From Lachnotalea glycerini (GTDB lineage: Bacteria > Bacillota > Clostridia > Lachnospirales > Lachnospiraceae), in NCBI RefSeq assembly GCF_003201285.1, contig NZ_QICS01000001.1, positions 86,678-150,677 of the forward strand: DNA of 64,000 bases, read 5' to 3'. The position numbers were made by a program, and so were the translations under genes. How positions within the stretch are numbered: the first letter of the stretch is position 1; each line of letters starts with the position of its first letter. The notes under the pieces were generated by a model, which worked only from the letters and a program-made list of their open reading frames with translations, searched no databases and was not told the DNA's origin. This document shows positions 1 through 8,299 of the stretch, one piece after another.

Positions 1-585
1 TCTGATAAAATTGCACGAAGATATTATGAGATTCCAAAGGATCAAAGAAACGGAAAAGTACAAATTGTTGCGAGTACCTCATTTTTTGTTCCTAAGCCAT
101 TTACTCCGTTTCAATGGGCTACAATGAGTACCAAGGAAGAATTTATTGAAAAGGCAAGAATTGTAAAACAGGCAATTAAGTCTCAGCTTAATCAAAAGAG
201 TATAAAATATAATTGGCATGAGGCTGATCTGACAGTTTTAGAGGGCGTCTTAGCCAGAGGTGACAGAAGAGTTTCAAAGGTTATTTTGCAGGCATATCGA
301 AATGGTTGTATTTATGATGCATGGTCGGAAACTTTTGATTATTCAAAATGGCTGGCTGCATTTGAAAATACAGGAGTTGATATTAATTTTTATACGACAA
401 GAGAAAGAGCTTTGGATGAGATTTTTCCATGGGATTTTATCGATACAGGTGTCACAAAGGAGTTTTTGAAACGAGAATGGGAAAATGCGAAGAATGGATT
501 AATTACCTTGAATTGTAAAATGGCATGTTCAGGTTGCGGAGCTATGATTTTTAATGGAGGTGTATGCTTTGAAGATAAGAATTAA
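1..585 (+). CDS. Radical SAM protein, TIGR03960-like, C-terminal part (5' partial)
   Basis: The reading frame is open from base 1, so the ATG at 124 is internal and the true start lies left of the window; 194 residues are visible. The segment VPKPFTPFQW near the left edge and the Cys-rich tail (visible residues C172, C176, C179 and C189) match what I know of the C-terminal part of TIGR03960-type B12-binding-like/radical SAM proteins. In clostridia this gene is normally followed by a DUF2344 gene and rng, as seen here. No reaction is established for the family. The radical SAM core itself is outside the window, so the call rests on the C-terminal motifs and gene order. Its 3' end overlaps the next gene. 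Confidence 0.75.
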   Translation, partial: SDKIARRYYEIPKDQRNGKVQIVASTSFFVPKPFTPFQWATMSTKEEFIEKARIVKQAIKSQLNQKSIKYNWHEADLTVLEGVLARGDRRVSKVILQAYRNGCIYDAWSETFDYSKWLAAFENTGVDINFYTTRERALDEIFPWDFIDTGVTKEFLKREWENAKNGLITLNCKMACSGCGAMIFNGGVCFEDKN

Positions 586-1273
586 ATTTAAAAAAGAGGA
601 TTCTATGAAATTTATCGGACACTTGGATATTATGAGATATTTTCAAAAAGCGATGCGTCGTGCCGATATTGACATTGCATATTCAGAAGGCTACAGTCCG
701 CACCAGATTATGTCTTTCGCTTCACCGTTGGGAGTTGGAATAACAAGTGATGGAGAATATATTGATATTGAAATAAAAAACAGGATATCTTCAAAAGAAG
801 CAATGCACAAGTTAAATGAGGTTATGGTAGAGGGAATTGAGATTTTATCCTTTCGGCAACTTCCAAAGGACAGTAAGAATGCAATGTCAATCGTAGAAGC
901 GGCCGATTATGAAATCAAATTCAGAGAGGGTTATGAACCTAAATTGTGGGAAGAAAGATTAAAAGATTTCTTTACACAAGAAGAAATTACTGTAACAAAA
1001 AAGACGAAAAAAAGTGAGAAGGAAGTAGATATTAAGCCAATGATTTATTCGCTTAATGTAAGTAATGGAAAAGTTTCTATGCAAATTGCCTCCGGTAGTG
1101 CCAATAATTTAAAACCGGAGCTTGTTATGCAGGCTTTTTGTGAATTTATTGACTTTGAACCAAGGGAATTTGCACTCTTAATACATCGTAAGGAGCTATA
1201 TGTCAATATTGGAGATGAGAGTAAAAAAGAATTCCTTGCGCTGGAGAATTTGGGTGAAGAGCTATATGAGTAG
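569..1273 (+). CDS. DUF2344 (TIGR03936) radical SAM-linked protein
   Basis: A 234-residue protein beginning LKIRIKFKKEDSMKFIGHLD, followed by a segment with GYSPHQIMSF; this is the signature of the DUF2344 family, which occurs either fused to or directly after the TIGR03960 radical SAM protein. I chose the TTG at 569 because GGAGG at 556-560 lies 8 nt before it; the upstream in-frame ATG at 554 overlaps that ribosome-binding site and would add only five residues. It overlaps the preceding gene by 17 bp and its stop overlaps the start of the next gene, implying translational coupling. Biochemical function is unknown; it probably works with the upstream radical SAM protein. Confidence 0.85.
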   Translation: MKIRIKFKKEDSMKFIGHLDIMRYFQKAMRRADIDIAYSEGYSPHQIMSFASPLGVGITSDGEYIDIEIKNRISSKEAMHKLNEVMVEGIEILSFRQLPKDSKNAMSIVEAADYEIKFREGYEPKLWEERLKDFFTQEEITVTKKTKKSEKEVDIKPMIYSLNVSNGKVSMQIASGSANNLKPELVMQAFCEFIDFEPREFALLIHRKELYVNIGDESKKEFLALENLGEELYE

Positions 1274-2507
1274 GATGATTATAACTAAAATACCTTCCTT
1301 GGATCACTTTATCATTACTGCACAATTCGATCAGGATAAGTTGGTTCAGTTGGATTGCGATAACACAAATAAACAATCTATTTTAAATAATATTTATATT
1401 GGTAAGGTAAAAAACATAGTTCAAAATATTCAGGCGGCTTTCATAGAAATAGAAAAGGGGCTTGAATGTTATTATTCTCTTGAAGATAATAAAAATCCTG
1501 TTTTTGTAAAGCCCAAAAAAAATAATAAGATTAATATCGGAGATGAACTGGTAGTACAAGTTTCAAAGGAAAATATAAAAACGAAACAACCGGTTTTAAC
1601 CTCAAATATTACATTGACAGGAAAGTATGTCGTAGTCTCTTCGGGGAATAAAAAGGTCGGAATTTCAAACAAGCTGGATGCTAAACAAAGACATAGACTG
1701 AAAGAGTTGCTTTCTAATGATAAAACGAAAGAGGTAGGAATTATTGCAAGAACAAATGCAAAAAATGCAACGGATGAGCAAATTTTTGAGGAGATTGAAG
1801 CACTGAGTAGGAAGCTTCAAGAGCTTTTACAAAATGCAAAACACCGTACCTGCTACAGTGTATTGTATCATTCAGAAGAGAGTTATATTACGATATTAAG
1901 AGGATTTTATGAGGAAAAGCTGGAGCAAATTGTAACGGACGATGATGAGATATATAATAAGGTAAAGACGTTTTTAATAGAAAATAAAATGGAGCCTGAT
2001 CAATATCTGATGCGGTATCAGGATGACTTGCTTCCTTTATATAAGCTTAAGAACTTAGAATCAGAAATTAAGCATGCGCTGCAAGAAAGAGTCTGGTTAA
2101 AATCCGGAGCCTATCTTGTGATTCAGCCAACAGAGGCTTTTACTGTGATTGATATTAACACCGGTAAGTTTACAGGAAAAAAGCAATTACAGGAAACTTT
2201 TCTAAAAATCAATCTGGAAGCCGCAAAGGAAATAGCAAGACAACTTCGGATTCGAAATATTTCAGGAATCATCGTAGTTGATTTTATTGATATGGAAAAT
2301 TCAGTTTCAAAAAAACAACTTCTTAAAGAACTGGATGAGATTGTAAAAAAAGATCCTGTTACCACTCATGTTATTGGAATGAGCAAATTAAATCTGGTTG
2401 AAATCACAAGAAAGAAGGTAAGAAAGTCGCTTCGTGAGCAGGTGGCAAAACCTTGTATTCATTGTAATGGAAGTGGATATCTATACGAAAGAGGTGAGAT
2501 ATGTTAA
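1266..2507 (+). CDS. rng: Ribonuclease E/G family endoribonuclease
   Basis: A 413-residue single-strand-specific endoribonuclease of the RNase G type, acting in rRNA/mRNA processing. An N-terminal S1-like region is followed by the catalytic DNase I-like part: D296 (in VIDINTGKF) and D339 (in VVDFIDM) are 43 residues apart, the same spacing as the two metal-binding Asp residues of E. coli RNase E. A zinc-link CxxC (C397, C400 in CIHCNGSG) sits at the extreme C terminus. The length equals RNase G without the long RNase E scaffold. The ATG at 1266 overlaps the DUF2344 stop and has a GAAGAG site upstream; an ATG three codons later is also possible. Part of the clostridial cluster that runs into rplU. 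Confidence 0.92.
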   Translation: MSRMIITKIPSLDHFIITAQFDQDKLVQLDCDNTNKQSILNNIYIGKVKNIVQNIQAAFIEIEKGLECYYSLEDNKNPVFVKPKKNNKINIGDELVVQVSKENIKTKQPVLTSNITLTGKYVVVSSGNKKVGISNKLDAKQRHRLKELLSNDKTKEVGIIARTNAKNATDEQIFEEIEALSRKLQELLQNAKHRTCYSVLYHSEESYITILRGFYEEKLEQIVTDDDEIYNKVKTFLIENKMEPDQYLMRYQDDLLPLYKLKNLESEIKHALQERVWLKSGAYLVIQPTEAFTVIDINTGKFTGKKQLQETFLKINLEAAKEIARQLRIRNISGIIVVDFIDMENSVSKKQLLKELDEIVKKDPVTTHVIGMSKLNLVEITRKKVRKSLREQVAKPCIHCNGSGYLYERGEIC

Positions 2508-3322
2508 AAGCAGATATGCATACTCATACATTAAGATCAGACAGCTCTAACTCTGCTGTTGATACAATTCAATCAGCTCTTCGTAATGGAATTGATATTC
2601 TATCTTTTGTAGATCATGATACAATTCCTAATATAGCAAGGGAAATGCAGCTTTCTAAAGAATATAAAATTACTATTATTTCAGGTATTGAATGTGAGTG
2701 GATGGATTATGAAACAGGAAATGCCGCCCATATTCTTGGATATCGAATAAAAGATTACTCTTATATAAAAAAATTATGTGATTCTGTAATAGAACAAAGA
2801 AATGAGAATACAATAAACCAAATCAAAATATTACAAAAATCAGGTTATGATATTAGTGTAGAGGAAGTAACTCAATCTACTGAGGAGCCATGCTTATACA
2901 CGCAAAATATTTTATATGTCCTTTGGAAAAAGGGTATGATACGGGAGTTGTTCGGAGAATTTAATCAGAAAATATTTAAAAAGGGTGGCATTGCTTATAA
3001 AACAATTGAGTATCCGAAGACAGAACAAATAGTAGAAGCGATTGTAAAAGGCGGAGGCTTTGCGGTGCTTGCGCATCCGGGACAGCAGAATAATTTTTAT
3101 TTAATTGAGGATTTAGTGAAAGCTGGACTTAGCGGAGTCGAATTGATTCATCCTTCTAATAATGTCAAGCACAGAGAACTTATAAAGAAATATGCGGATA
3201 AATATCATTTATTTATGACAGGTGGCAGCGATTGTCATGGTATATTATCTAAAAGCGGTGGCAATATTGGTGATTATTATATTGAAGTGAACCAAGTTGA
3301 AGATTTATTTACAATAAGTTAA
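2501..3322 (+). CDS. PHP-domain metal-dependent phosphoesterase (TrpH/YciV-like)
   Basis: 273 residues. The PHP metal-binding motifs are visible: HTH at H7-H9 near the N terminus, DHD at 38-40, LAHPGQ around residue 190, and GSDCHG near 246-251. This is the arrangement of PHP hydrolases of the YciV/TrpH type; some family members are 5'-3' exonucleases acting on short RNA or 3',5'-bisphosphonucleotides. The start overlaps the end of rng by 7 bp and has GAGGTGAG upstream. Next to RNase G an RNA/nucleotide phosphoesterase role is attractive, but that is inference. Cytosolic; no signal peptide. Confidence 0.85.
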   Translation: MLKADMHTHTLRSDSSNSAVDTIQSALRNGIDILSFVDHDTIPNIAREMQLSKEYKITIISGIECEWMDYETGNAAHILGYRIKDYSYIKKLCDSVIEQRNENTINQIKILQKSGYDISVEEVTQSTEEPCLYTQNILYVLWKKGMIRELFGEFNQKIFKKGGIAYKTIEYPKTEQIVEAIVKGGGFAVLAHPGQQNNFYLIEDLVKAGLSGVELIHPSNNVKHRELIKKYADKYHLFMTGGSDCHGILSKSGGNIGDYYIEVNQVEDLFTIS

Positions 3323-3401
3323 GTAGGACAAAGCTTCTATAAACTTATTAATTAATATGATTATAAAACTTATTGAAGCATAAATATTAGATACAAAATG
3401 A

Positions 3402-3430
3402 TTGACGATATAAAAGATATGTGCTATCAT
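3402..3430 (+). promoter_or_regulatory. Sigma-A promoter of the rplU operon
   Basis: TTGACG at 3402-3407, a 17-bp spacer and TATCAT at 3425-3430. This places the transcript start near 3437, just before the structured L21 leader. Confidence 0.75.
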
Positions 3431-3433
3431 ATA

Positions 3434-3506
3434 CCAGTATGCCGCACAGCGAGGTTTAAGCAGCGTAAGCTCACCGCAGCTGGCGAGTAATGATAATAGG
3501 AGGTGC
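3434..3506 (+). ncRNA. Ribosomal protein L21 leader
   Basis: The roughly 70 nt between the promoter and the rplU start are more GC-rich than their surroundings and rich in short complementary blocks (AGTATGCCGCACAGCGAGG, GCAGCGTAAGCTC, CACCGCAGCTGGCGAG), ending in AGGAGGTG at 3500-3507. Position and sequence resemble the known L21 leader of Firmicutes, a cis-regulatory mRNA element thought to mediate r-protein feedback. I have not folded it; a covariance-model search (Rfam L21_leader) would decide. Confidence 0.7.
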
Positions 3507-3509
3507 CAT

Positions 3510-3818
3510 ATGTACGCAATTATAGCAACAGGTGGTAAACAGTACAAAGTAGCTGAAGGCGATATCATTAGAGTAGAAAAACTTGGAGTAGAAGCTGGAG
3601 AAACTGTTACATTTGATCAGATTCTTGCTGTAAACGATGGAAGCTTAAAGGTAGGCGAGCCTACAGTAGCAAATGCCAGTGTTACTGCATCAGTAGTAAA
3701 AGAAGGCAAAGCAAAAAAAGTGATTGTTTACAAGTATAAGAGAAAATCAGGATATCACAAGAAAAACGGTCATAGACAAGCGTTTACTCAGGTAAAAATT
3801 GAGAAAATTAATGCTTAG
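3510..3818 (+). CDS. rplU: 50S ribosomal protein L21
   Basis: 102 residues with the typical N terminus [14 protein letters not shown] and the C-terminal [14 protein letters not shown] block that binds 23S rRNA domain II. The length equals family members. It has a near-perfect ribosome-binding site (AGGAGGTG) and is preceded by the L21 leader. Followed by prp and rpmA in the order universal in Firmicutes. Confidence 0.98.
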   Translation: MYAIIATGGKQYKVAEGDIIRVEKLGVEAGETVTFDQILAVNDGSLKVGEPTVANASVTASVVKEGKAKKVIVYKYKRKSGYHKKNGHRQAFTQVKIEKINA

Positions 3819-3908
3819 GCTGAAATAAAAGTTTTCACCCTGACACTGTGATTATATTCATATAAGCAATGAAATCATATGTGTTGATATGCAAAGAAAA
3901 GGTCTGTT

Positions 3909-4238
3909 ATGATTAAAATTACAATTTATAAAAATTCAAAAGGCAGTTTTGCTGGTCTGAAGTCTTTAGGGCATGCTGGCTATGCAGATATGGGTTATGA
4001 TATTATATGCTCTGCCGTTTCGGCTTTAGTGATTAATACGATAAATTCAATAGAAGCATTTACTGAGGATCGATTAAAGATAAAGACAGATGAAGAAAAA
4101 GGAATGATTGAATTTAAGTTTGTAGATGATATCAGCGAGAATTCAACGTTACTTATGAAAGCCTTGGAACTTGGTTTGCAAGGAATTGAAAGAGATTATA
4201 ACGACGGATATATTAGAATTAAATTCAAGGAGGTGTAG
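3909..4238 (+). CDS. prp: Ribosomal-processing cysteine protease Prp
   Basis: 109 residues, 90 bp after rplU and 3 bp before rpmA. The catalytic His lies in LGHAGYADMG (about residue 22) and the catalytic Cys in DIICSAVSAL (about residue 34); this His/Cys dyad with about 12 residues between is the family signature. In Firmicutes Prp removes the N-terminal extension of L27 before it enters the 50S subunit. The neighbouring L27 carries exactly such an extension, so enzyme and substrate are encoded side by side. Confidence 0.95.
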   Translation: MIKITIYKNSKGSFAGLKSLGHAGYADMGYDIICSAVSALVINTINSIEAFTEDRLKIKTDEEKGMIEFKFVDDISENSTLLMKALELGLQGIERDYNDGYIRIKFKEV

Positions 4239-4241
4239 GTC

Positions 4242-4532
4242 ATGATGAGAATGAACCTTCAATTTTTCGCTCATAAAAAAGGTGTTGGTTCTACTAAGAA
4301 TGGTAGAGATTCAGAATCTAAGAGATTAGGTGCTAAAAGAGCAGATGGACAGTTTGTAAAAGCTGGAAATATTCTTTACAGACAGCGTGGTACTAAGATT
4401 CATCCTGGTACAAATGTAGGTCGTGGTGGAGATGATACATTATTCGCTTTAGTTGATGGCGTAGTAAGATTTGAAAGAAAAGGCAGAGATAAGAAACAAG
4501 TTTCTATTCATCCTGTAGCTATTAACGAATAA
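4242..4532 (+). CDS. rpmA: 50S ribosomal protein L27, with cleavable N-terminal extension
   Basis: 96 residues. The N terminus [14 protein letters not shown] contains the Prp cleavage site (after the FF, leaving A-H-K-K-G), the Firmicutes-type extension absent from E. coli L27. The remainder ([36 protein letters not shown]) is the conserved body that reaches toward the peptidyl-transferase centre. AGGAGGTG lies just upstream, overlapping the end of prp. After the gene comes a 440-bp non-coding gap with hairpins. Confidence 0.98.
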   Translation: MMRMNLQFFAHKKGVGSTKNGRDSESKRLGAKRADGQFVKAGNILYRQRGTKIHPGTNVGRGGDDTLFALVDGVVRFERKGRDKKQVSIHPVAINE

Positions 4533-4551
4533 GAGTACAAGTAAGAACCAT

Positions 4552-4611
4552 AAGCCGTTTTTATTCTCACAGATTAAGGTTTCGCTTTTATCGTGAGAGT
4601 AAGAATGGCTT
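4552..4611 (+). terminator. Hairpin after rpmA, probable terminator
   Basis: Arms 4552-4570 (AAGCCGTTTTTATTCTCAC) and 4593-4611 (GTGAGAGTAAGAATGGCTT) pair over about 19 bp with a few mismatches, around a 22-nt loop. It is followed by a T-rich, imperfect run (TTATTTTATTT). It closes the rplU-prp-rpmA transcript, though the T-tract is broken by A residues. Confidence 0.55.
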
Positions 4612-4613
4612 TA

Positions 4614-4676
4614 TTTTATTTCATAGGAAAGACCTTGTTGTGGTAACGTAAAAAGTTTAATTCCTATGAAATAAAA
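4614..4676. repeat. 16-bp perfect inverted repeat
   Basis: TTTTATTTCATAGGAA at 4614-4629 is the exact reverse complement of 4661-4676, with a 31-nt loop. It directly abuts the hairpin before it and the 18-mer repeat after it. It could be a second terminator or part of a mobile intergenic repeat; the loop contains no ORF. Confidence 0.6.
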
Positions 4677-4677
4677 C

Positions 4678-4790
4678 ACAATGCGCACGAATGCAGGTGG
4701 AAAATGTCACTGCGTAACAGCATTCGGCGCGGCAAAGCGGTCAAGTCCCTCGTGAGTGAGGGATAAGGGAGCTGATGTGGACTTGTCCGC
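4678..4790. repeat. Structured intergenic element carrying an 18-mer found again at 18794
   Basis: ACAATGCGCACGAATGCA (4678-4695) recurs exactly at 18794-18811. Here GCGCACGAATGC (4683-4694) can pair with GCATTCGGCGC (4720-4730). Downstream, GCGGTCAAGTCC (4737-4748) pairs with GGACTTGTCCGC (4779-4790) with one mismatch, enclosing a smaller CCCTC/GAGGG hairpin. This 110-bp stretch is visibly more GC-rich than its surroundings and has no ORF. It may be a dispersed non-coding repeat or a small RNA; nothing assigns a function. Confidence 0.5.
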
Positions 4791-4865
4791 TCTGTCAGTT
4801 TGTTTTTATATTAATTTGATGTTTCGTATTTTTTTCAATTAGAATAAAAAAATATTAAATTGATA

Positions 4866-4874
4866 TGATATAAT
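4866..4874 (+). promoter_or_regulatory. Extended -10 promoter of the obgE operon
   Basis: TGATATAAT at 4866-4874 is a TGn-extended perfect -10 (TATAAT at 4869-4874). The -35 region is A-rich without a clear hexamer. The predicted 5' UTR is about 90 nt and holds two AAATACGAAA copies. Confidence 0.6.
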
Positions 4875-4972
4875 TAGTTGAAAAAAATACGAAAACTCAA
4901 ATATGAATAAAAATACGAAAGAGAATATGCTTGATTATATAACAATTAAGATAATTTAGAGAAGGTGAAAAA

Positions 4973-6256
4973 ATGTTTGCAGATAGAGCAAAAATATATA
5001 TTCGTGCTGGTAAGGGCGGAGATGGACATGTAAGTTTTAGACGGGAATTATTTGTACCAAACGGTGGACCCGATGGCGGAAATGGCGGCAAAGGCGGAGA
5101 CGTAATTTTTGAAGTGGATGAAGGTTTAAATACACTGACTGATTTTCGTCATAAAAGGAAATACTGTGCCGTAGATGGTCAACAAGGCGGAAAGAAAAAG
5201 TGTCACGGAGCAGATGGACAGGATATCATTATAAAAGTGCCGGCTGGAACGGTTATAAAGGATGAGAAAACTGGTAAAGTTATTACCGATATGTCAAATG
5301 GAAATAATAGGGAAATTATTTTAAAGGGTGGCAAAGGTGGACTTGGAAATATGAATTTTGCTACTCCAACAATGCAGGCTCCTAAATATGCGCAGCCTGG
5401 ACAACCATCCAAGGAACTAGAGGTAACGTTAGAGCTAAAGGTAATTGCAGATGTAGGTCTGGTAGGTTTTCCAAATGTTGGAAAGTCTACACTCTTGTCT
5501 AGAGTCACAAATGCCAAGCCAAAGATTGCCAACTATCATTTCACTACATTAAATCCCAATTTAGGTGTGGTCGATTTAACAGAAGGAAAAGGATTTGTAA
5601 TTGCGGATATTCCAGGTTTAATAGAAGGTGCTTCACAAGGAATAGGGCTTGGACATGAGTTCTTAAGACATATTGAGCGTACAAAAGTCATTATTCATAT
5701 GGTGGATGCTGCTTCAACAGAAGGAAGAGATCCGATTGAGGATATTTATACAATCAATCAGGAATTATCCAATTATAATGAACAAATTGCAATGAGGCCT
5801 CAGGTGATTGCTGCAAATAAAATTGACGTTATTTACTCAGAGGATGAAGACCCGGTTCAAAAACTTAGAGATGAGTTTGAACCAAAGGGAATAAAAGTAT
5901 TTGCTATATCTGCGGTAAGCGGTAAAGGCTTAAAGGAATTACTCTTTTATGTCAATGAATTATTGGAAAGCTTGGATCCTGAACCTATCATTTTTGAAAA
6001 GGAATTCTTTGAAGAAGAAATCCGTTTAGCAGATGAACCATATACAATTGAAATTGATGAAGATGGGATTTATGTAGTAGAAGGACCCAAAATTGATAAA
6101 ATGCTCGGATATACAAATCTGGAATCCGAAAAGGGATTTGCGTTTTTTCAACGTTTCTTAAAAGATAACGGTATTCTAGATGAACTAGAAAAAGCAGGAA
6201 TTGAAGAAGGCGATACTGTTAGAATGTATGGTCTTGAGTTCGATTATTATAAATAA
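4973..6256 (+). CDS. obgE: Obg/CgtA family GTPase
   Basis: 427 residues with the three-part Obg layout: glycine-rich N-terminal Obg fold (about 1-158, e.g. GGPDGGNGGKGGDV), a G domain (G1 GFPNVGKST at 165-173, G3 DIPGLIEGA, G4 NKID), and a C-terminal OCT domain (about 345-427). Obg is an essential GTPase in late 50S assembly, also tied to (p)ppGpp signalling and sporulation. AGAAGGTG lies before the ATG. It leads the obgE-yhbY-nadD-yqeK-rsfS series. Confidence 0.98.
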   Translation: MFADRAKIYIRAGKGGDGHVSFRRELFVPNGGPDGGNGGKGGDVIFEVDEGLNTLTDFRHKRKYCAVDGQQGGKKKCHGADGQDIIIKVPAGTVIKDEKTGKVITDMSNGNNREIILKGGKGGLGNMNFATPTMQAPKYAQPGQPSKELEVTLELKVIADVGLVGFPNVGKSTLLSRVTNAKPKIANYHFTTLNPNLGVVDLTEGKGFVIADIPGLIEGASQGIGLGHEFLRHIERTKVIIHMVDAASTEGRDPIEDIYTINQELSNYNEQIAMRPQVIAANKIDVIYSEDEDPVQKLRDEFEPKGIKVFAISAVSGKGLKELLFYVNELLESLDPEPIIFEKEFFEEEIRLADEPYTIEIDEDGIYVVEGPKIDKMLGYTNLESEKGFAFFQRFLKDNGILDELEKAGIEEGDTVRMYGLEFDYYK

Positions 6257-6270
6257 AAGGAGGAATCCAT

Positions 6271-6570
6271 ATGACAAGTAAGCAAAGAGCATACTTAAAG
6301 GGCTTAGCCAGCACTCTGGAGCCTATTTTCCAAGTCGGAAAGGCAAGTGTTACACCAAAAGTAACAGCGGCAATTGAAGAAGCAATGGAGGTTAGAGAAC
6401 TAATTAAGATTAGTATACTAAATAATTGCGCAGATGATCCAAAGGAAATAGCACAGATGATCGCAGAAAGAACCAGATCTTCAGTCGTACAGGTAATTGG
6501 GAAAAAGATAGTATTATATAAACCGGCGAAAGAGAAAGAAAAACAAAAGATTGTTTTACCAAATAAATAA
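6271..6570 (+). CDS. yhbY: YhbY-type CRM-domain RNA-binding protein
   Basis: 99 residues forming one CRM (YhbY) domain: MTSKQRAYLKGLA at the start, the VGKASVT segment, and VVQVIGKKIVLYK near the end. Single-domain YhbY proteins associate with pre-50S ribosomal subunits. It begins 14 bp after obgE with AAAGGAGGA as ribosome-binding site. Its place between two ribosome assembly and NAD genes is standard for clostridia. Confidence 0.93.
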   Translation: MTSKQRAYLKGLASTLEPIFQVGKASVTPKVTAAIEEAMEVRELIKISILNNCADDPKEIAQMIAERTRSSVVQVIGKKIVLYKPAKEKEKQKIVLPNK

Positions 6571-6595
6571 AATTATTTAGGGAGATGAAACAATT

Positions 6596-7216
6596 ATGAG
6601 TGAGGGAAAGACAAGAATAGGAATTATGGGAGGTACCTTTGATCCGATACATGTTGGACATCTTATGCTTGCAGAGCAAGCTTATGATAAATTCAATATG
6701 GACAAGGTACTCATTATGCCTGCGGGAAATCCACCACATAAAGACAATGAAGTTTCGGCACTTATCAAGCATCGGGTTTCAATGGTAAGGTTGGCCATAG
6801 AAGGAAATAAGCATTTTGAACTTTCTTTAATAGAGGTTGAAAGAAGTGGCTATACATATACGTATGAAACTTTAGAAAATCTGACAAAAGAAAATTCAAA
6901 CATAGAATATTATTTTATTATTGGAGCAGATTCATTACTTGAATTGCATAAATGGAAAGAACCTGAAAAGATTTGCAGGGATTGTACGATACTAGTTGCT
7001 ACCAGATACAATTTAAAATCAAAGGAATTGAATAAAAAAATAGACGAGATTACAAAGAAATATAATGCTAAAATATATTTACTTGACACTCCGAATATTG
7101 ATTTATCTTCTACCTATATTAGAACTGCTGTAAGTGCAGGAAAATCTATAAAATATTATGTTACAAGTGATGTAGAACGTTATATTTACAAAAATAATTT
7201 ATATAAGCATTATTAA
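6596..7216 (+). CDS. nadD: Nicotinate-nucleotide adenylyltransferase
   Basis: 206 residues; makes deamido-NAD from nicotinate mononucleotide and ATP. The nucleotidyltransferase motif GGTFDPIHVGHL lies near residues 12-23 and the C-terminal SSTYIRTA (ISSTxIR motif) near 180. Length is normal for the family. It is 25 bp after yhbY and is followed by yqeK, the usual nadD partner. Confidence 0.97.
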   Translation: MSEGKTRIGIMGGTFDPIHVGHLMLAEQAYDKFNMDKVLIMPAGNPPHKDNEVSALIKHRVSMVRLAIEGNKHFELSLIEVERSGYTYTYETLENLTKENSNIEYYFIIGADSLLELHKWKEPEKICRDCTILVATRYNLKSKELNKKIDEITKKYNAKIYLLDTPNIDLSSTYIRTAVSAGKSIKYYVTSDVERYIYKNNLYKHY

Positions 7217-7233
7217 AATAGGGTGTGTTGCAA

Positions 7234-7836
7234 ATGAAAGAGATTAATTTAGAAAGATATCAAAAAAAATTAAAAACTAAATTAGATAAAGAAAGATATG
7301 AGCATACAATTGGAGTAATGTATACAGCAGGAGCTCTTGCGATGCGTTATGAATATGATGTAAAATCTGCTATGCTTGCAGGTCTTATGCACGATTGTGC
7401 AAAGTGCATTCCAAATGATAGAAAGATAGCATTATGTGAAAAACATAATATTAATATTACGGATTTAGAGCGGTCAAATCCATTTTTGCTGCATGCAAAG
7501 TTAGGAGCATTTCTCGTCATGCATAAATATCGGATTAGAGATAAGGAAATTATCAGCTCGATATTAAACCATACGACGGGAAAGCCAAATATGGAATTGC
7601 TGGATAAAATAATTTTTGTTGCTGATTATATTGAACCAAGACGAGATAAAGCACCTCATTTAGATGAACGTAGAAAAACAGCGTTTATAGATATAGATAG
7701 GGTAATGTATGAAATATTAGGTGACACTTTAGAATTTTTGAAAGAAAAGGCTGGAGATATTGACCCTATAACACAAAAAGCATATGAATATTATAAACAG
7801 CTGATCGAAACGAAGGAGGATACAATAAATGAATAG
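7234..7836 (+). CDS. yqeK: YqeK, HD-domain Ap4A hydrolase
   Basis: 200 residues counted from the ATG at 7234. I preferred that to the in-frame GTG at 7225 because GGGTG at 7221-7225 then serves as ribosome-binding site. The HD-domain ligands are visible: H in YEHTIGV, HD in LMHDCAKCIPN, and a later D in VADYIEP. YqeK proteins symmetrically cleave diadenosine tetraphosphate to ADP, countering its accumulation under stress. The gene overlaps rsfS by 8 bp. Confidence 0.93.
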   Translation: MKEINLERYQKKLKTKLDKERYEHTIGVMYTAGALAMRYEYDVKSAMLAGLMHDCAKCIPNDRKIALCEKHNINITDLERSNPFLLHAKLGAFLVMHKYRIRDKEIISSILNHTTGKPNMELLDKIIFVADYIEPRRDKAPHLDERRKTAFIDIDRVMYEILGDTLEFLKEKAGDIDPITQKAYEYYKQLIETKEDTINE

Positions 7837-8179
7837 TTCGAAAGAAATGGTCAAGACAACGTATCGTGCGTTAGAGGATAAAAAAGCAGAAGATATTAGG
7901 ATAATAGACATAGGCAACGTATCGGTTTTAGCAGATTATTTTATTATTGCAAATGGTAATAATGAGAATCAAGTAAAAGCTTTAGTAGATAATGTACAGG
8001 AAGAATTATTTAAAGCAGGCTATGAGCCAAAACAAGTGGAGGGCTACCGTACGGGAAAGTGGATATTGTTAGATTATGGAGATATTATCGTTCATGTATT
8101 TTCGAAAGAAGATCGTTTATTTTACGATCTTGAAAGAATCTGGAGAGATGGTAAGAATATAGAGATTGATAATTTGTAA
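7829..8179 (+). CDS. rsfS: Ribosome silencing factor RsfS
   Basis: 116 residues of the RsfS/Iojap/DUF143 family: VLADYFIIANGNNENQVKAL, GYRTGKWILLDYGDIIVHVF and FYDLERIW are its conserved blocks. It binds L14 on the 50S subunit and blocks subunit joining under nutrient limitation. It overlaps yqeK by 8 bp with AAGGAGGATA upstream. It is the last gene of the operon; a strong terminator follows. Confidence 0.97.
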   Translation: MNSSKEMVKTTYRALEDKKAEDIRIIDIGNVSVLADYFIIANGNNENQVKALVDNVQEELFKAGYEPKQVEGYRTGKWILLDYGDIIVHVFSKEDRLFYDLERIWRDGKNIEIDNL

Positions 8180-8196
8180 TTAAAGATGGAAGCACG

Positions 8197-8239
8197 GCAA
8201 AAAAGGCACCAGTTCTTGAGAACTTGGTACCTTTTTTGC
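8197..8239. terminator. Bidirectional rho-independent terminator
   Basis: GCAAAAAAGGCACCAGTTCT (8197-8216) pairs with AGAACTTGGTACCTTTTTTGC (8219-8239) over about 20 bp with one bulge. The A6 and T6 runs let it work on both strands, ending rsfS on + and the collagen-like gene on -. Confidence 0.85.
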
Positions 8240-8299
8240 TGAGCAGCCCTGTTTTAGAGGCTGCATTATTTGTATATTATTTAAAAGAAATATATCTTT

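Noticed and set aside
3305-3568. 87-codon minus-strand open frame over the rplU start
   Set aside because: It is antisense to the L21 leader and rplU N terminus, has no ribosome-binding site and no protein-like pattern.
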